Assembly: GCA_021813805.1 (NCBI GenBank)
Contig: JAKAJL010000014.1
Span: 22,065 to 86,064 of the forward strand
Origin: Pseudomonadota bacterium
GTDB taxonomy: Bacteria > Pseudomonadota > Alphaproteobacteria > Rhizobiales > Beijerinckiaceae
Direction of reading: 5' to 3'
DNA length: 64,000 nt
Shown here: positions 39,756-48,614 of the stretch, in pieces
How positions within the stretch are numbered: position 1 is the first letter of the stretch
Layout: each line of letters begins with the position of its first letter
Made by a program: the position numbers and the translations under genes
The notes under the pieces: generated by a model
Database searches by the model: none
The model's input: only the letters and a program-made list of their open reading frames with translations
What the model was told of the DNA's origin: nothing

Positions 39756-40814
39756 TCACACGGTCGGCGCGCCAGAGGAAGCGGATTCCCAAATCATCGA
39801 TGACCCCAGTTCGTTTTGGCTGATCGTCGCCGGGCGCATCACCTCGGGGGCGAGGGCGCCGACAAAAATGAAATCGGCGCATTGCCGCGCGAGCGCGGGC
39901 GCGAGCAGGAAGCCGTGCCGGAACAGGCCATTGACGAAGATTTTTCGCTCCCGGACGATGATCCTGGGCAGATTGTCGAAAAAGGCGGGGCGCAAGTCCG
40001 ATCCGGTTTCGAGGATCTCGGCCTCGCCGAACGCCGGATGAACGGCGTAGGCGGAATTGACCAGTTCGACGATGGACCGCGCCGTGACGCGCGCGCGCTC
40101 CTCATTCTCGATCTGGGTCGCGCCGAGCATGTAGCTTTTGTCCTCGCGCGGCACGACGTAAACGGGATGGCGGGGATGGAGCAGCCGGATCGGCCGCGAG
40201 AAATTCAGGTCGGGCGCTGCGAGGATCATCATCTCGCCCTTGACGCCGCGCAGTCCCGGCAGTTCCAGTTTCGCCGCATATCCGGTGCAGTCGATGGTCC
40301 AGTCCGGTTCGCCCTCGGCTTGCGCCGCGTCGAGCCCGAAGCGGAGGCGCACATTCGCCATGGCGGCGAGACGGCGCGTCGTCGTCTCCAGCGCCGCGCG
40401 CGGATCGAGATGCGCCTCCTTGGGAAAGAAAAGCGCGCGCGAAAAGCGTCCGGCGAGGTCCGGCTCCAGTTCGGCGATGCGATTGCCGCCGATTTCCTCG
40501 AATTCCTGCGCCCGGCGGGCGAACAGCCGCAACTCCGGGAGGTCGCGAGGCGTCGCGACGACGAGGCTGCCGCGGGTCTGCGCCACCGGAATTCTTCGGG
40601 TCCAGAAGTCCAGCGCCTCGACGCCCAGTTGGCACACCAGCGGCTCGGCCGATTCCAGTTCGCACCATGGCGCGACCATGCCGCCGGCATACCACGAACA
40701 GCCCCGGCCGGGTCCTTCTTCGCGCTCGATCAGCTCGACCTCGGCGCCGCGCGACGCGAGTTCGTAAGCGACGGTAAGGCCCGCCACGCCCGCGCCGACG
40801 ACTCTGATGCGCAT
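39756..40814 (-). CDS. FAD-dependent oxidoreductase of the DAO/ThiO family
   Basis: GAGVAGLTVAYELASRGAEVELIE Rossmann motif; glycine oxidase-like C-terminal region; start at ATG 40814. Confidence 0.75.
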   Translation of the reverse strand: MRIRVVGAGVAGLTVAYELASRGAEVELIEREEGPGRGCSWYAGGMVAPWCELESAEPLVCQLGVEALDFWTRRIPVAQTRGSLVVATPRDLPELRLFARRAQEFEEIGGNRIAELEPDLAGRFSRALFFPKEAHLDPRAALETTTRRLAAMANVRLRFGLDAAQAEGEPDWTIDCTGYAAKLELPGLRGVKGEMMILAAPDLNFSRPIRLLHPRHPVYVVPREDKSYMLGATQIENEERARVTARSIVELVNSAYAVHPAFGEAEILETGSDLRPAFFDNLPRIIVRERKIFVNGLFRHGFLLAPALARQCADFIFVGALAPEVMRPATISQNELGSSMIWESASSGAPTV

Positions 40815-40855
40815 TCCTCTCTCCTGATTTGCCCCGCTTGGATTTCGAGGCGTTT

Positions 40856-41773
40856 TCAAAAAGCCGGCAAGGGCGCCGCGCCGCAGTCGCCGAACAGGAA
40901 GCCGTCGGTGAATTCGGCCTGCGGCGCCGCGCGGCGTAGCCGAAAGAGCCCTTCCTGCGGCGAAATGCGCCCCTCGCAAACGCCGGCGAAGGCTTTGGCC
41001 ACGGCGATGAAATCGCCGCTGTGCGGCGATAGGCGCAGGCCGGCGACGCCGGCGTCGGCCAGACGGTCGAGGTCCAGAATCAGATTGGCGTATTTGAAGG
41101 ACAGGGTCTGAACGCCGTTGATCGCCAGAAACTCCACGCCGTCGAGCGTTTTCGTCGGCAAGCCATCGGGATCCTTGTCGCATACGAACTGGCAGGAATC
41201 CTTGCTCAGACCACGGGCGCGGGCGTGATAGCAGCGCCCTGAAATGGCGAGCGGCATGCGGCCATAGGCCCAGACTTCGATCCCCACGCCGATGTCCCTT
41301 GAAGCCTTGGCGATCGTTTCGACCGAGGCGAAGGGCAGTTCCGGCGGCAGGCAGACACGCCGCGCGCCCCGCCCGGCGAGAAAGGCCAGCGTCGCCTCGT
41401 TATAGACATTGACCAGCGGGCCGACGGAGAAAGGCTTGTCCCCCCGAACCCAGTTCATCAGGGTGAGGTCGTTGATCTCGACTTCATGCGCCGTCTGATC
41501 GAAGGTCTCCCGCGCCGCGCGCCGCTCGCGCTCCAGCGTGACCAGCGCGAGGGAGCCGAGGAGGACCTGCTTGCCGCCGCGCTCCAGCCTTTCGATCGCC
41601 TCAGGGAGCCGATCCGCGTAAAAGGGCGCGCGCTTTGAGCAGACCAACTCGCCGATGACGACGCGATCGACTGGCGCCTCGTCGGCGACCGCCGCGTAGA
41701 AATCGACGAATTTCTGCGCCGGCCAGTTGAATTGCAGCGGTCCGAGCGTGAGATCGAAATTGCTTTCAGCCAC
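40856..41773 (-). CDS. ubiV: UbiV, U32 peptidase-like protein for O2-independent ubiquinone hydroxylation
   Basis: U32 family; CYHARARGLSKDSCQFVC cysteine pattern; paired with ubiU and ubiT. Confidence 0.88.
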   Translation of the reverse strand: MAESNFDLTLGPLQFNWPAQKFVDFYAAVADEAPVDRVVIGELVCSKRAPFYADRLPEAIERLERGGKQVLLGSLALVTLERERRAARETFDQTAHEVEINDLTLMNWVRGDKPFSVGPLVNVYNEATLAFLAGRGARRVCLPPELPFASVETIAKASRDIGVGIEVWAYGRMPLAISGRCYHARARGLSKDSCQFVCDKDPDGLPTKTLDGVEFLAINGVQTLSFKYANLILDLDRLADAGVAGLRLSPHSGDFIAVAKAFAGVCEGRISPQEGLFRLRRAAPQAEFTDGFLFGDCGAAPLPAF

Positions 41774-41809
41774 TCAGGGTCTCCTGTCGGACGGGCTCAG
41801 CGCCCAAGG

Positions 41810-42805
41810 TCAGCGCCATGTTTTGCGATAGGCGCCGGAGGTGGTCTGCTGCCCCTCGGTCAGCGCGCGCAAATCGCCGGCGGCGATCGGCCTGCCCGCC
41901 GCATGGTCGTCCAGCGCGCGGCGAAAACTGCGCACGACGGCCTCGGTATAGGCGCGGCTGCGCTGGCGGCCTTCGATCTTCAGCGCCGTGACGCCGGCCT
42001 CGTTCAGTTGGGGGATCAACGCCGCGGCGTCGAGGCTGACCGGATCCTCGAACACATGGCCTTTATAATCCCCGGCTTCGAACACGCCCTTGCACAGGGT
42101 GGGGTAGGGCGCGGGCTGACCCGCCGCGACGCGGTTGATGGCGAAGCCGCCCAGGCGCGAGACGAGATGCCCGCCCGCCTCGCGATATTCGACATGGCTG
42201 GCGGGCGAGCAGGCGCCGTTCATGTTGGGGGACTTGCCGGTGGCGTAGGATGAGAGCGAGCAGCGCCCTTCCGCCATCACGCACAGGCCGCCGAAGATGA
42301 AGACCTCGGTCTCGGCGTCGATCTCGCGGTTGATCGCGGCGATCTCCTGCACCGTCAGCACGCGCGGCAGCACGACGCGCTTCACGCCGAAGGTTCGCGC
42401 GTAAAAATTGATCGCGTCGGCGTTGGCCGCCGCCGCCTGGACGGAGAGATGCAGCCTGAGGCCGCAATCGCGGCGCGCGGCGTAATCGAGCAGTCCGAGG
42501 TCGGCGAGTATGACCGCGTCGGCGCCGAAACGGGCGCAATCGTCGACCGCCTTGCTCCAGCGCCAGAAGGTCCCGGCGCGCGGAAAGGTGTTGAGCGCGA
42601 CCAGAACCTTGGCGCCATGATTGTGGGCGAATTTGATCGCCTCGGCCATTTCCTCGCGCGAAAAATTCAGGCCGGGAAAGTTGCGGGCGTTGGTTTCGTC
42701 GTTGAAGCCGCAATAGACCGCATGGGCGCCGGCTTCGACCGCTCCACGCAGAGCGGCCGGCGTTCCAGCCGGGCAGATGAGCTCGATTGATCGGGGCGCC
42801 GTCAT
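41810..42805 (-). CDS. ubiU: UbiU, U32 peptidase-like protein for O2-independent ubiquinone hydroxylation
   Basis: U32 family; GGLCVMAEGRCSLSSYATGKSPNMNGACSP. Confidence 0.9.
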   Translation of the reverse strand: MTAPRSIELICPAGTPAALRGAVEAGAHAVYCGFNDETNARNFPGLNFSREEMAEAIKFAHNHGAKVLVALNTFPRAGTFWRWSKAVDDCARFGADAVILADLGLLDYAARRDCGLRLHLSVQAAAANADAINFYARTFGVKRVVLPRVLTVQEIAAINREIDAETEVFIFGGLCVMAEGRCSLSSYATGKSPNMNGACSPASHVEYREAGGHLVSRLGGFAINRVAAGQPAPYPTLCKGVFEAGDYKGHVFEDPVSLDAAALIPQLNEAGVTALKIEGRQRSRAYTEAVVRSFRRALDDHAAGRPIAAGDLRALTEGQQTTSGAYRKTWR

Positions 42806-43359
42806 TCCCGCGTCCCTTGTCCCGGCCGCGTGAGGGCGACGCCGGTCCAGCGCGCCGCGAAGGCCGCCAGTTCCAGCGCGGGACGCCTGGCGAGCGATTC
42901 GAATGGCCCGAACAAGGCGGCGGCCTCGTGGGCGAGATCCATTTCCTCGTTGTCGATGGCGTTGCGCAGCGCCAGCACCGCCGAGGTGTCGCCTTCGATG
43001 ACGAGGTCGCGCGAAAAGAACAGCGCGTCGCCGTCATAGGCTCCATGGACGAGACCGATCAGCGCCGCCAGAGGGCCGGCGACGCGGGCGTCCCAAGAAC
43101 CCGCCGCCTCGCGCCGGACGGCCTCCAACCGGGGCGCCTCGGGGCGGGGCAGGAGGCGGAAGGCGAGCGGCAGATCGGTCGGATCGATCAGGAAAATCTT
43201 GTCCGCCTCCTCGCCAAGCCGAGCGAACAGCGCGGGATGGCGGCGCCCGAGGCTCCTGGCGAACCTGGCGGCGACAAAGGACAATGGCGCGAGGGGGGCA
43301 AGGCGCAAGGCGGCCGCGCCCATCGGCGGAAGCTGGGGGATGGCGTTCATGCTCGACAT
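42802..43359 (-). CDS. ubiT: UbiT-like SCP2 domain accessory protein
   Basis: SCP2-like (FLIDPTDLPLAFRL...DGDALFFSRDLVIEGDTSAVLALRNAID), overlaps ubiU; start uncertain. Confidence 0.8.
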   Translation of the reverse strand: MSSMNAIPQLPPMGAAALRLAPLAPLSFVAARFARSLGRRHPALFARLGEEADKIFLIDPTDLPLAFRLLPRPEAPRLEAVRREAAGSWDARVAGPLAALIGLVHGAYDGDALFFSRDLVIEGDTSAVLALRNAIDNEEMDLAHEAAALFGPFESLARRPALELAAFAARWTGVALTRPGQGTRE

Positions 43360-43393
43360 GAATCGGTTAAACCAGACGGCGCGGCGGCGCGCT

Positions 43394-43407
43394 TTGACCG
43401 TAGTCAA
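43394..43407. promoter_or_regulatory. Perfect Crp/Fnr-type box TTGAC-CGTA-GTCAA between divergent ubiTUV and ubiDX
   Basis: Exact inverted repeat midway between divergent starts (43359 and 43443). Confidence 0.78.
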
Positions 43408-43442
43408 GGCGCGCGAACTTCTTTCACGGCAGGAAAAAGGTT

Positions 43443-44954
43443 ATGTCCTTTCGCACCTTGCCTCCCTTTCGCGATCTGCGCGCCTTCCTTTCCCATCTGG
43501 AGGCGCGCCGTCAGCTCGCTCGCGTCGGCGAGCCGGTCAGTCTCGTCCACGAGATGACCGAGGTTCACCGTCGCGTTCTTCTGGCGGGCGGGCCGGCGCT
43601 GCGCTTCGACCGCGCGGCGGGCGCCGCCATGCCGGTGATCGCCAATCTGTTCGGAACCGCCGAAAGGGTTGCGGCGGGTTTCGGCGTGAAGCCGGAGGGA
43701 ATCGGCGAACTGGGCGAGTTGCTTGCAGGATTGCGCGAGCCCGCGCCGCTCGACGGTTTGCGCGATGCGCTCGCGCGCTGGCCTTTTGTCCGCGCCGCGC
43801 TGGCCACGCGCCCCGACCGCCAAGCGCGACCGGAGTGCCAGCAGGAGCGCCGGCTTGGCGCCGATGTCGATCTCGGCCAGTTGCCGATCCAGACCTGCTG
43901 GCCGGGGGAGCCGGCGCCTCTGATCACTTGGCCGCTGGTCATCACCCGCACGCCCGATTCTGAAGACGACGACACCGCGCGGATGAACATCGGCGTCTAT
44001 CGCATGCAGGTTCTGGGCAAGGATCGCGCCATCATGCGCTGGTTGGCGCATCGCGGCGGCGCGGCGCATCATCGCGCCTGGGCGGCGCAGGCTAAGGACA
44101 TGCCGGTCGCGGTGGCGATCGGCGCCGATCCGGCGACGATTCTGTCCGCCGTGCTGCCGTTGCCCGAAACCGTGTCCGAACTGCGCTTTTCCGGCGTGCT
44201 GCGTGGCGAACGCCCGCGGGTGGCGCCGGCGCTGACAATTCCCCTGCTGGTTCCCGCCGAGGCCGAAATCGTGCTGGAAGGCTTTGTCTCGGCGACGGAA
44301 ACGGCGCCCGAAGGTCCCTATGGCGACCATACCGGCTATTACAACAGCGTCGAATCCTTTCCGGTGATGCGTGTGACCGCGATCACGACGCGGCGCGATC
44401 CGCTCTATCTCACCACTTTCACGGGCAAGCCGCCGGACGAGCCCTCGGTGATCGGCGCCGTGCTCAACGATCTGGCGCTGCCGACCATCCGGCGCCAGAT
44501 GCCGGAAATCGCCGACCTCTGGCTGCCGCCGGAGGCCTGCTCCTACCGCACGGCCATCGTCGCGATCCGCAAATCCTATCCCGGCCAGGCGCGCCGGGTG
44601 ATGATGGGCCTGTGGGGCATGCTGCCCCAATTCAACTATACCAAGATGATCATCGTGGTCGATGAGGACATTGACGTGCGCGACTGGAAGGAGGTCGCCT
44701 GGGCCATGGCGACGCGGATGGACGCCTCGCGCGATTTGCTGAGGTTGGAAAGCACGCCGATCGATTATCTCGATTTCGCCTCGCCTGAGGCGGGGCTCGG
44801 CGGCAAGCTCGGCCTTGACGCCACCCGCAAGATCGGCGCGGAGACGAAGCGCGAATGGGGCCGGGTTCTGTCCATGGCGCCGGACGTTCAGAGGAAGGTC
44901 GATGCGCTGTGGCCGCGCCTCTTCCGCGACCTCGGCGAAGGAGGCGCAAGATGA
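43443..44954 (+). CDS. ubiD: UbiD family decarboxylase
   Basis: UbiD motifs (EGPYGDHTGYYN, LPEVADLWLPPE-like); followed by ubiX. Confidence 0.92.
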   Translation: MSFRTLPPFRDLRAFLSHLEARRQLARVGEPVSLVHEMTEVHRRVLLAGGPALRFDRAAGAAMPVIANLFGTAERVAAGFGVKPEGIGELGELLAGLREPAPLDGLRDALARWPFVRAALATRPDRQARPECQQERRLGADVDLGQLPIQTCWPGEPAPLITWPLVITRTPDSEDDDTARMNIGVYRMQVLGKDRAIMRWLAHRGGAAHHRAWAAQAKDMPVAVAIGADPATILSAVLPLPETVSELRFSGVLRGERPRVAPALTIPLLVPAEAEIVLEGFVSATETAPEGPYGDHTGYYNSVESFPVMRVTAITTRRDPLYLTTFTGKPPDEPSVIGAVLNDLALPTIRRQMPEIADLWLPPEACSYRTAIVAIRKSYPGQARRVMMGLWGMLPQFNYTKMIIVVDEDIDVRDWKEVAWAMATRMDASRDLLRLESTPIDYLDFASPEAGLGGKLGLDATRKIGAETKREWGRVLSMAPDVQRKVDALWPRLFRDLGEGGAR

Positions 44955-45532
44955 GCCCGCGCGTGGTTCTTGGACTCAGCGGCGCCTCGGGGGCGGCCAT
45001 TGGGTTGCGCATTTTCGAAATTCTGCAAAGCTTCGGCGCCGAGACCCATGTCGTCGCCACCCGCGCCGCCGCGCGGACCTTCGCCGAGGAGATCGCGCCC
45101 GACGCGTTGGAGCGGCTGCGCGCCCGCGCTGCCCATTGGTACGATGTCGACAATGTCGGCGCGCCGATCGCCTCGGGCTCCTTTCCCACCGCCGGCATGA
45201 TCGTCGCGCCCTGCTCGATCCGCACTCTGTCGGCTATCGCGCATTGCCACTCCGACAGCCTGCTGACGCGCGCCGCCGACGTGCATCTCAAGGAACGCCG
45301 CCCGCTGATCCTGCTCGCGCGCGAAACCCCGCTTCATCTCGGCCATCTTCGCGCCATGACGGCGGCGACCGAAGCCGGCGCCATCGTCATGCCGCCGGTT
45401 CCGGCCTTCTATCTCGGGCCGAAATGCGTGGACGACATCGTCGATCAGATCGCCTATCGCGCCGTCGATCTCTTGCGGGCCTTCGAGCCCGCGGCGCGGG
45501 AATGGCGCGGACCGAGCGCTTACGCGGGGTGA
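44951..45532 (+). CDS. ubiX: UbiX flavin prenyltransferase
   Basis: GLSGASGAAIGLRIFEIL, MIVAPCSIRTLSAIA; start at ATG 44951. Confidence 0.93.
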   Translation: MSPRVVLGLSGASGAAIGLRIFEILQSFGAETHVVATRAAARTFAEEIAPDALERLRARAAHWYDVDNVGAPIASGSFPTAGMIVAPCSIRTLSAIAHCHSDSLLTRAADVHLKERRPLILLARETPLHLGHLRAMTAATEAGAIVMPPVPAFYLGPKCVDDIVDQIAYRAVDLLRAFEPAAREWRGPSAYAG

Positions 45533-45560
45533 CCGGCGCGAGGCTTGAAGCGAAACGCCG

Positions 45561-46265
45561 TCATTGCGGCGCTGGCGAATCCCCATTCGGCGCGCCGTCG
45601 AGCATTTCGATCAGGCGCGCGCCAAAACGATGGGCGAAGACCTCGCCATGCGGGCCGTCGGCGCCATCGAACGCGGCGGTTTCAACAATCACCTGCGCGC
45701 CACGGACCTGATTGGTCAGGCTGTGGCTGACCTCGCCGCGGCGGTCGTCCGCCTCGTCGGCGGGCGCGTCATAGAGGAAAAGCGCCAGCTGAGTCGGGTT
45801 CTGCGCCTTGAGAAGGTTGATGAACTTGTAGTCGTGCCAGCCGTCGCGCGGCGCCTTGGCTTTGGCCGCGCTGGCGTCGATCGCGATCACCGCCTGAAGC
45901 CTCGTCGAATCCGGCGGGGTCTGAAAGGTGGCGTTCGCCAGCAGGGAAACCCACGCGCCGAAGGATTCTCCGGCCAGTGCGATCCTTTGGCATCCCTGAC
46001 TGCGCGCGGATTCGACGCGCTGGCGCAGCGCGTCGGCAAATTGGCCTTCGCGCTGGTAGCTCGGATCGACGACGCGGGTCTCCACTTTCCAGCCGTCGGC
46101 CTCGATCTGCTTCAGATAGGGCGGCGAAGCCGATGACTCGTCGGCGGCGACGCTGAACAGCAGGAGGCCCTTGCCGCAATCCGCGCCAGCGAATTCCGCG
46201 CGGGCCCGCCCAGCCACAACCATCGCCAGCAAGGCCAGAGCCGCAAATATCCGCACGCGATCCAT
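45561..46265 (-). CDS. Exported alpha/beta-hydrolase fold protein of unknown function
   Basis: Signal peptide; GESFGAW nucleophile elbow-like motif. Confidence 0.5.
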   Translation of the reverse strand: MDRVRIFAALALLAMVVAGRARAEFAGADCGKGLLLFSVAADESSASPPYLKQIEADGWKVETRVVDPSYQREGQFADALRQRVESARSQGCQRIALAGESFGAWVSLLANATFQTPPDSTRLQAVIAIDASAAKAKAPRDGWHDYKFINLLKAQNPTQLALFLYDAPADEADDRRGEVSHSLTNQVRGAQVIVETAAFDGADGPHGEVFAHRFGARLIEMLDGAPNGDSPAPQ

Positions 46266-46461
46266 TTTCGGCTCCCCTTCAGCCTGCAGGACGCCGCGCA
46301 TCCCAGGATGAAGCCTTCTTTCGCGAAAACGCCCGGCGAACGTTGCCGCGCGACAAGGAGGCGCGCTTCACGGGTTCCGGCAAGGCGGTGGCGCGAATTG
46401 TCAGCACGCCCTCAGGCCATTGTAAGAAATACGTAAATTCGTTCGACGCCGCCTTGCGCGC

Positions 46462-46475
46462 TTAACAATAGTCAA
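46462..46475 (+). promoter_or_regulatory. Crp/Fnr-type box TTAAC-AATA-GTCAA upstream of pqqA
   Basis: 79 bp upstream of the pqqA ATG. Confidence 0.68.
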
Positions 46476-46553
46476 GTTTGCGCGCGACGTGGCGCCTATT
46501 ATCGCAGGGGCCGCGACAATGGCCAAATGCTCCGCAAAAAGAGAGGAACCCAA

Positions 46554-46628
46554 ATGAACTGGATCGAGCCCGCCTATTGCGACGTTCGCCTCGGCTTTGA
46601 AGTGACAGCGTACGTTTACGTTCGCTGA
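46554..46628 (+). CDS. pqqA: PqqA precursor peptide MNWIEPAYCDVRLGFEVTAYVYVR
   Basis: 24-aa ORF, not in the supplied track; RLGFEVTxY with conserved Glu and Tyr spaced as in PqqA; AGAGAGGAA RBS upstream; followed by pqqD/pqqE. Confidence 0.85.
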   Translation: MNWIEPAYCDVRLGFEVTAYVYVR

Positions 46629-46634
46629 TCGTCG

Positions 46635-46660
46635 TTGGAGAGGCTTTTTGGCCTCTCCAA
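46635..46660 (+). terminator. Perfect stem-loop between pqqA and pqqD (attenuator/terminator or mRNA stabiliser)
   Basis: TTGGAGAGGC-TTTTTG-GCCTCTCCAA, 10-bp perfect stem starting 6 nt after the pqqA stop. Confidence 0.7.
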
Positions 46661-46688
46661 TTTCGCGCCCGTGGCTTGTGAGGGCTAT

Positions 46689-46976
46689 ATGGAAACCGAA
46701 CTTCCCCTGAAGCCTGTCGACGCGGTGGAGCTGAACCCCACCCACCATTTCCGCTGGGAGGAGCCGCAGCGCGCTCATGTGCTGCTCTACCCCGAAGGAA
46801 TCGTGAAACTCAACGAGACGGCGGCGGCGATCATCGAAGCCGCGACCGGCGCGCCGTCGATCGCGGACGCCGTCGCCGCTCTCGCCGCGCGCTATGAGCG
46901 CGCCGATCTCGAACCGAAAATCATCGCCTTTTTGGAGGACGCCCGTGCCAAAGGATGGATCCGGGTTAAGTCTTGA
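46689..46976 (+). CDS. pqqD: PqqD RiPP recognition protein
   Basis: PqqD-like (EEPQRAHVLLYPEGIVKLNETAAAIIEAATG); start at ATG 46689. Confidence 0.87.
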   Translation: METELPLKPVDAVELNPTHHFRWEEPQRAHVLLYPEGIVKLNETAAAIIEAATGAPSIADAVAALAARYERADLEPKIIAFLEDARAKGWIRVKS

Positions 46977-48093
46977 CGGCCTCGGCATGCCGCTTTGGCT
47001 GGTCGTCGAACTAACCTATAAATGCCCGCTCAAATGTCCGTGGTGCAGCAACCCGGTCGATTTCGAGCGTTACGGAAACGAGCTTTCGACCGACGAATGG
47101 AAAGCGGTGCTGCGGCGGGGGCGCGAGCTCGGCGGCGTGCAACTCGGCTTCACCGGCGGCGAACCGACGCTGCGGCGCGACCTCGAGGAACTGGTCGCGG
47201 AGGCCGAGCGCCTTGGCTATTACACCAATCTGATCACCTCAGGCGTCGGCCTTAGCCGGGAGCGGCTGCGCGCCCTCAAGGCCGCCGGCCTCAAGCAGGT
47301 GCAACTCAGTATCCAGGCGCCAGAACGCGCGCTTTCGCACGCCCTGGTCGGCGTCGATGTTTTCGATCAGAAGATCGACATCGCCCGCGCGATCAAGGCC
47401 GAAGGCCTGCCGATGGTGCTGAACGTCCCGGTCAGCCGCTATAATATCGAGCGCACGGCGGGGTTTCTCGATCTTGCCGAGGAGATCGGCGCCGAATATG
47501 TCGAATTCGCCAACCTGCAATATTACAACTGGGCGCTGCTGAACCGCGCCGAACTTCTGCCGACGCGAGAACAGCTCGAACGGTCGGAAGCCATCGTCAA
47601 GGAGAGGCGGAGCCGCCTGGGCAAGAAAATGACGATCTATTTCGTCGTGCCCGACTATTACGACAACCGTCCCAAGGCTTGCATGAACGGCTGGGGGGCG
47701 ATCCATTTGACCATCGCGCCCGATGGCGCGGCGCTGCCCTGCCAGGAAGCCCGGCTGATCAAGACGCTGGATTTTCCCAATGTTCGCGACGCCGATCTGG
47801 CGTGGATCTGGCGCGAGTCGCCGGCATTCCAAAAATTCCGCGGCGACTCCTGGATGAAGGAGCCCTGCCGCTCCTGCGACGAGAGGGAAAAGGATTTCGG
47901 CGGCTGCCGTTGCCAGGCTTTCCTGCTGACCGGGGACGCCGCCAATACCGACCCCGTCTGCGCCAAATCGCCGAACCGGGAGATCATCGACGGCCTGATT
48001 GGCTGCGCGAGGGGCGACCAGCCCGTCGGCGCCGACAAACTGATCATGCGCGACATCCGCAAGAGACTCGCCGGCGTCGGGGCTGGGTCCTGA
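46945..48093 (+). CDS. pqqE: PqqE radical SAM enzyme
   Basis: CPLKCPWCSNP radical SAM motif; CRSCDEREKDFGGCRCQAF auxiliary cluster region; GTG start with TGGAGGA RBS. Confidence 0.92.
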   Translation: MPKDGSGLSLDGLGMPLWLVVELTYKCPLKCPWCSNPVDFERYGNELSTDEWKAVLRRGRELGGVQLGFTGGEPTLRRDLEELVAEAERLGYYTNLITSGVGLSRERLRALKAAGLKQVQLSIQAPERALSHALVGVDVFDQKIDIARAIKAEGLPMVLNVPVSRYNIERTAGFLDLAEEIGAEYVEFANLQYYNWALLNRAELLPTREQLERSEAIVKERRSRLGKKMTIYFVVPDYYDNRPKACMNGWGAIHLTIAPDGAALPCQEARLIKTLDFPNVRDADLAWIWRESPAFQKFRGDSWMKEPCRSCDEREKDFGGCRCQAFLLTGDAANTDPVCAKSPNREIIDGLIGCARGDQPVGADKLIMRDIRKRLAGVGAGS

Positions 48094-48096
48094 GCG

Positions 48097-48594
48097 ATGG
48101 GCGCCACGGGTCTGGTCGATATTCTGGCGCGCTATCTGCACATAGCGGGCGTCCTGATTTGGGTTGGCCACAATTGGGCCAATGTCGTGACGCGGCCCTT
48201 CTATCGTCGGGTTTTGCCCGACGATCCGCCCGAAGCGATCCGCGAGGTCCTGCTCGCGGCGTCCAAGCGCGAACATGGCGTCTTCCGCCATGCGTCGCTG
48301 GCCGTTCTCGCTACCGGCCTGCTGATGCTGTGGAATCGCGGCGAGGTCGTCGAGGCCCTGACGCTGTCGCGCCCCGCCATGTGGATCGGGCTCGGCGCGT
48401 GGACGGGAATGTTGATGTTGCTCAACCTCTGGTTTGTGCTGTGGCCGCACCAGAAAAAGACGCTGGGCTTCGTTCCCGCGCCGGTGGAGGAGCGTCTGCG
48501 CTGCACGCGGATCACCTTCGTGTCGTCGCGAGTCAATTCCGTCCTGTCGCTGGCCACGCTGTTGTTCATGGTCATGGGCGCGCATGGCGGGTGA
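48097..48594 (+). CDS. Small integral membrane protein (urate oxidase N-terminal/PuuD-like)
   Basis: About four TM helices with conserved-looking HIAGVLIWVGHNWANVV; directly downstream of pqqE. Confidence 0.5.
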   Translation: MGATGLVDILARYLHIAGVLIWVGHNWANVVTRPFYRRVLPDDPPEAIREVLLAASKREHGVFRHASLAVLATGLLMLWNRGEVVEALTLSRPAMWIGLGAWTGMLMLLNLWFVLWPHQKKTLGFVPAPVEERLRCTRITFVSSRVNSVLSLATLLFMVMGAHGG

Positions 48595-48614
48595 ACGGTG
48601 CGGGAGCCGGCTCG

